Assembly (NCBI GenBank): GCA_964035575.1
Contig: OZ037845.1
Location: forward strand, 1,054,001-1,118,000
Length of the DNA stretch: 64,000 bases
Origin: Rhynchopus sp. YZ270_cl-10
Lineage: Eukaryota; Euglenozoa; Diplonemea; Diplonemida; Diplonemidae
Direction of reading: 5' to 3'
This document shows positions 62,665-64,000 of the stretch, piece by piece. Within the stretch, counting starts at the first letter, position 1. Every line of letters starts with the position of its first letter. The notes beneath the pieces are model-generated. The model was not told where the DNA came from and did not search any database. It saw nothing but the letters and a program-made list of their open reading frames with translations. Both the position numbers and the translations under genes were made by a program.

Positions 62665-63989
62665 ATGGGTGTACCCAGGTACAGTATATGTGCGATGGTG
62701 GTGGTGCTGTGTGTAGAGGGGCTGCCACCACCACCACCTCTTGAGGTGGATGTGGAGGAGTTTGATGAACGTCTGGCAGAGTTGCAGCAGGACCCTGATG
62801 TGACGAGTGACGAGCGGGAGTTGGCGATGGGAAGCAACCACATCCACTCCAAGGACATCACCTCTCAATGCGTGGTGCACGACGGTACGCGGTTATGCAA
62901 ACAGGATGTGGAGGAGCCGACGTGCCCAATTCAGTTCTACCGTACTGCGTATCTGAAGTGCGCAAGAAAGGTGGCGAGCGTCACTGCAGGCGCAGACAAC
63001 GATGTCGCAGCAAAGCTGAGACAGGTCTGGTACACAGACGAACGATGTCTCATCCACCGCACCGTCTGCATCATCACCCATCCTGAGGCTCAGACACAAT
63101 ATTCCGATGAAGTGTTCGACTTCACCCCAATGTGCAAGGAGCGGGTGGTCTTTGAGTACCGCTATCAGCATGGGGATGTCGACAGTGCGAATGTGACCAC
63201 CACCGACATCCAGAACAGCGCGACGAACATGAAGTACGGTACGGAGTATTTGGTCATGCGGGTCAACCTGAGGGGGCAACCACAGTCGGACATCTTCTTA
63301 GAGCTCATCGTGTACGAAAGGGATGCGGAGGGGAGGATCGTCGTTGCTCCGGAGGTGATGGACAGGGACACAGATAGGTCACATCTCAAACATGTACAGG
63401 GGGATATGACGGGTGTGTACGCGCACCTTAAGATGCGTATGCAGACATACCTGACACCGAACGGGACAGCGGAGAATTCGTCCTTATCATTTGACTTACA
63501 GTACAAAGTGACGGCGTTCCCCATGCTCTCGCACTGTAGTGCAGAGGACCAGCGTGCCTGGAACCAGACCCTCCTTGTCGTGGATGCTGTCGACACCAAA
63601 AGCTCTAACCCAACCCCCTGGGCTGCAGCAGGAGTCGTCGCAGCATTGTCTGTCGTCTGTGCGATCTGCAGCTTTCTGATTTCCTGTCTCGTTGCAAGAA
63701 GGCAACGGCGAGCCAAACAGCTTCGTGTCGTTGCAGTGACAGATCAAGGGGAAGTATGGTTTTTTTTTTTTTTTGTAAATCTTTCAAAAAAATATATGCA
63801 AAATTTTGTGTAAAATTTACATTTTAAAAAAATCTTTTCTCACCCTTTCTTCTTCCACAGCGTGCCGATGCTGATACTCTCAACGAGGTTGCTATTCCCT
63901 TACCATTCCCACACCCTTTCGTTGTTGGCATCCCTTTACCCGACAATTTCGACATCAATGTCGACAATCCCCCAACAGAAGCACCCTAG
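62665..63989 (+). CDS. Type I membrane glycoprotein of unknown function, two exons
   Basis: Exons 62665-63753 and 63861-63989 encode 405 residues. A hydrophobic N-terminus (YSICAMVVVLCVEG) acts as a signal sequence, the ectodomain has several cysteines and N-glycosylation sequons (NVT, NGT, NSS, NQT), and a single membrane helix at about 319-344 (AAAGVVAALSVVCAICSFLI) is followed by a basic stop-transfer RRQRRAK and a 60-residue acidic, Pro-rich cytoplasmic tail encoded partly by exon 2. I recognise no domain. A surface or endomembrane receptor-like role is inference. The intron starts GTATGG. The acceptor TTTCTACAG ends at 62650. Confidence 0.75.
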
Positions 63990-64000
63990 AATGGGTGAGG

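Overview
The window reads as nuclear DNA of a euglenozoan protist, most likely a diplonemid. Every gene I can support lies on the + strand, across 64 kb. Almost every start codon is preceded within about 3 to 50 nt by a pyrimidine-rich tract ending in AG with no exon behind it, which is what spliced-leader trans-splicing acceptors look like. Conventional cis-introns are also present: 23 of the 25 I resolved begin GTATG and all end in AG. This combination argues against kinetoplastids, which have almost no cis-introns, and fits diplonemids. The beta-tubulin tail and a cyclase-homology domain with the trypanosomatid-style LWxxHPxLMP motif agree. The group assignment is inference; no rRNA or spliced-leader gene lies in the window.

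Layout. 0-12.4 kb: the 3' end of an unknown gene, two copies of ribosomal protein eL37 (the first carries a Helitron fragment in intron 2, the second a 63-bp terminal-inverted-repeat insertion in intron 1), a ubiquitin-like plus pseudokinase gene, and a 7-kb gene-poor stretch with several small dispersed repeat families. 12.5-26.3 kb: VWA8, a 1159-bp inverted-repeat element filled with two perfect satellites, a SET/MYND/TPR protein, an EF-hand coiled-coil protein and a TAF7-like protein. 26.4-28.6 kb: two tandem eL8 genes. 28.9-51.5 kb: a mosaic of duplicated cassettes in which arrays of small RNA genes alternate with three glutathione S-transferase genes, two chromo-like genes, beta-tubulin, an ER cyclophilin, a rhamnose-pathway epimerase/reductase, a p18-like mitochondrial protein, two RACK1 genes and a canopy/saposin-like secreted protein. 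51.6-64 kb: uS9, a repeat-rich basic protein, a pterin dehydratase, importin-4, a degenerate adenylate-cyclase-domain protein and a type I membrane protein.

The most interesting system is the small-RNA array. Seven families of C/D-box snoRNA-like genes (A-G) and one single-hairpin H/ACA-like family with an AGA box (H) occur as 35 copies plus one fragment between 28.9 and 51.5 kb. The D-box guides of families C, D and E are complementary to conserved large-subunit rRNA sequences, and that of A to the 5' end of small-subunit rRNA, as I remember those sequences. The arrays have been copied together with neighbouring GST and chromo-like genes, so dosage of guide RNAs and proteins has grown together. 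Tandem or dispersed pairs of highly expressed genes (eL37, eL8, RACK1) have near-identical exons but diverged introns.
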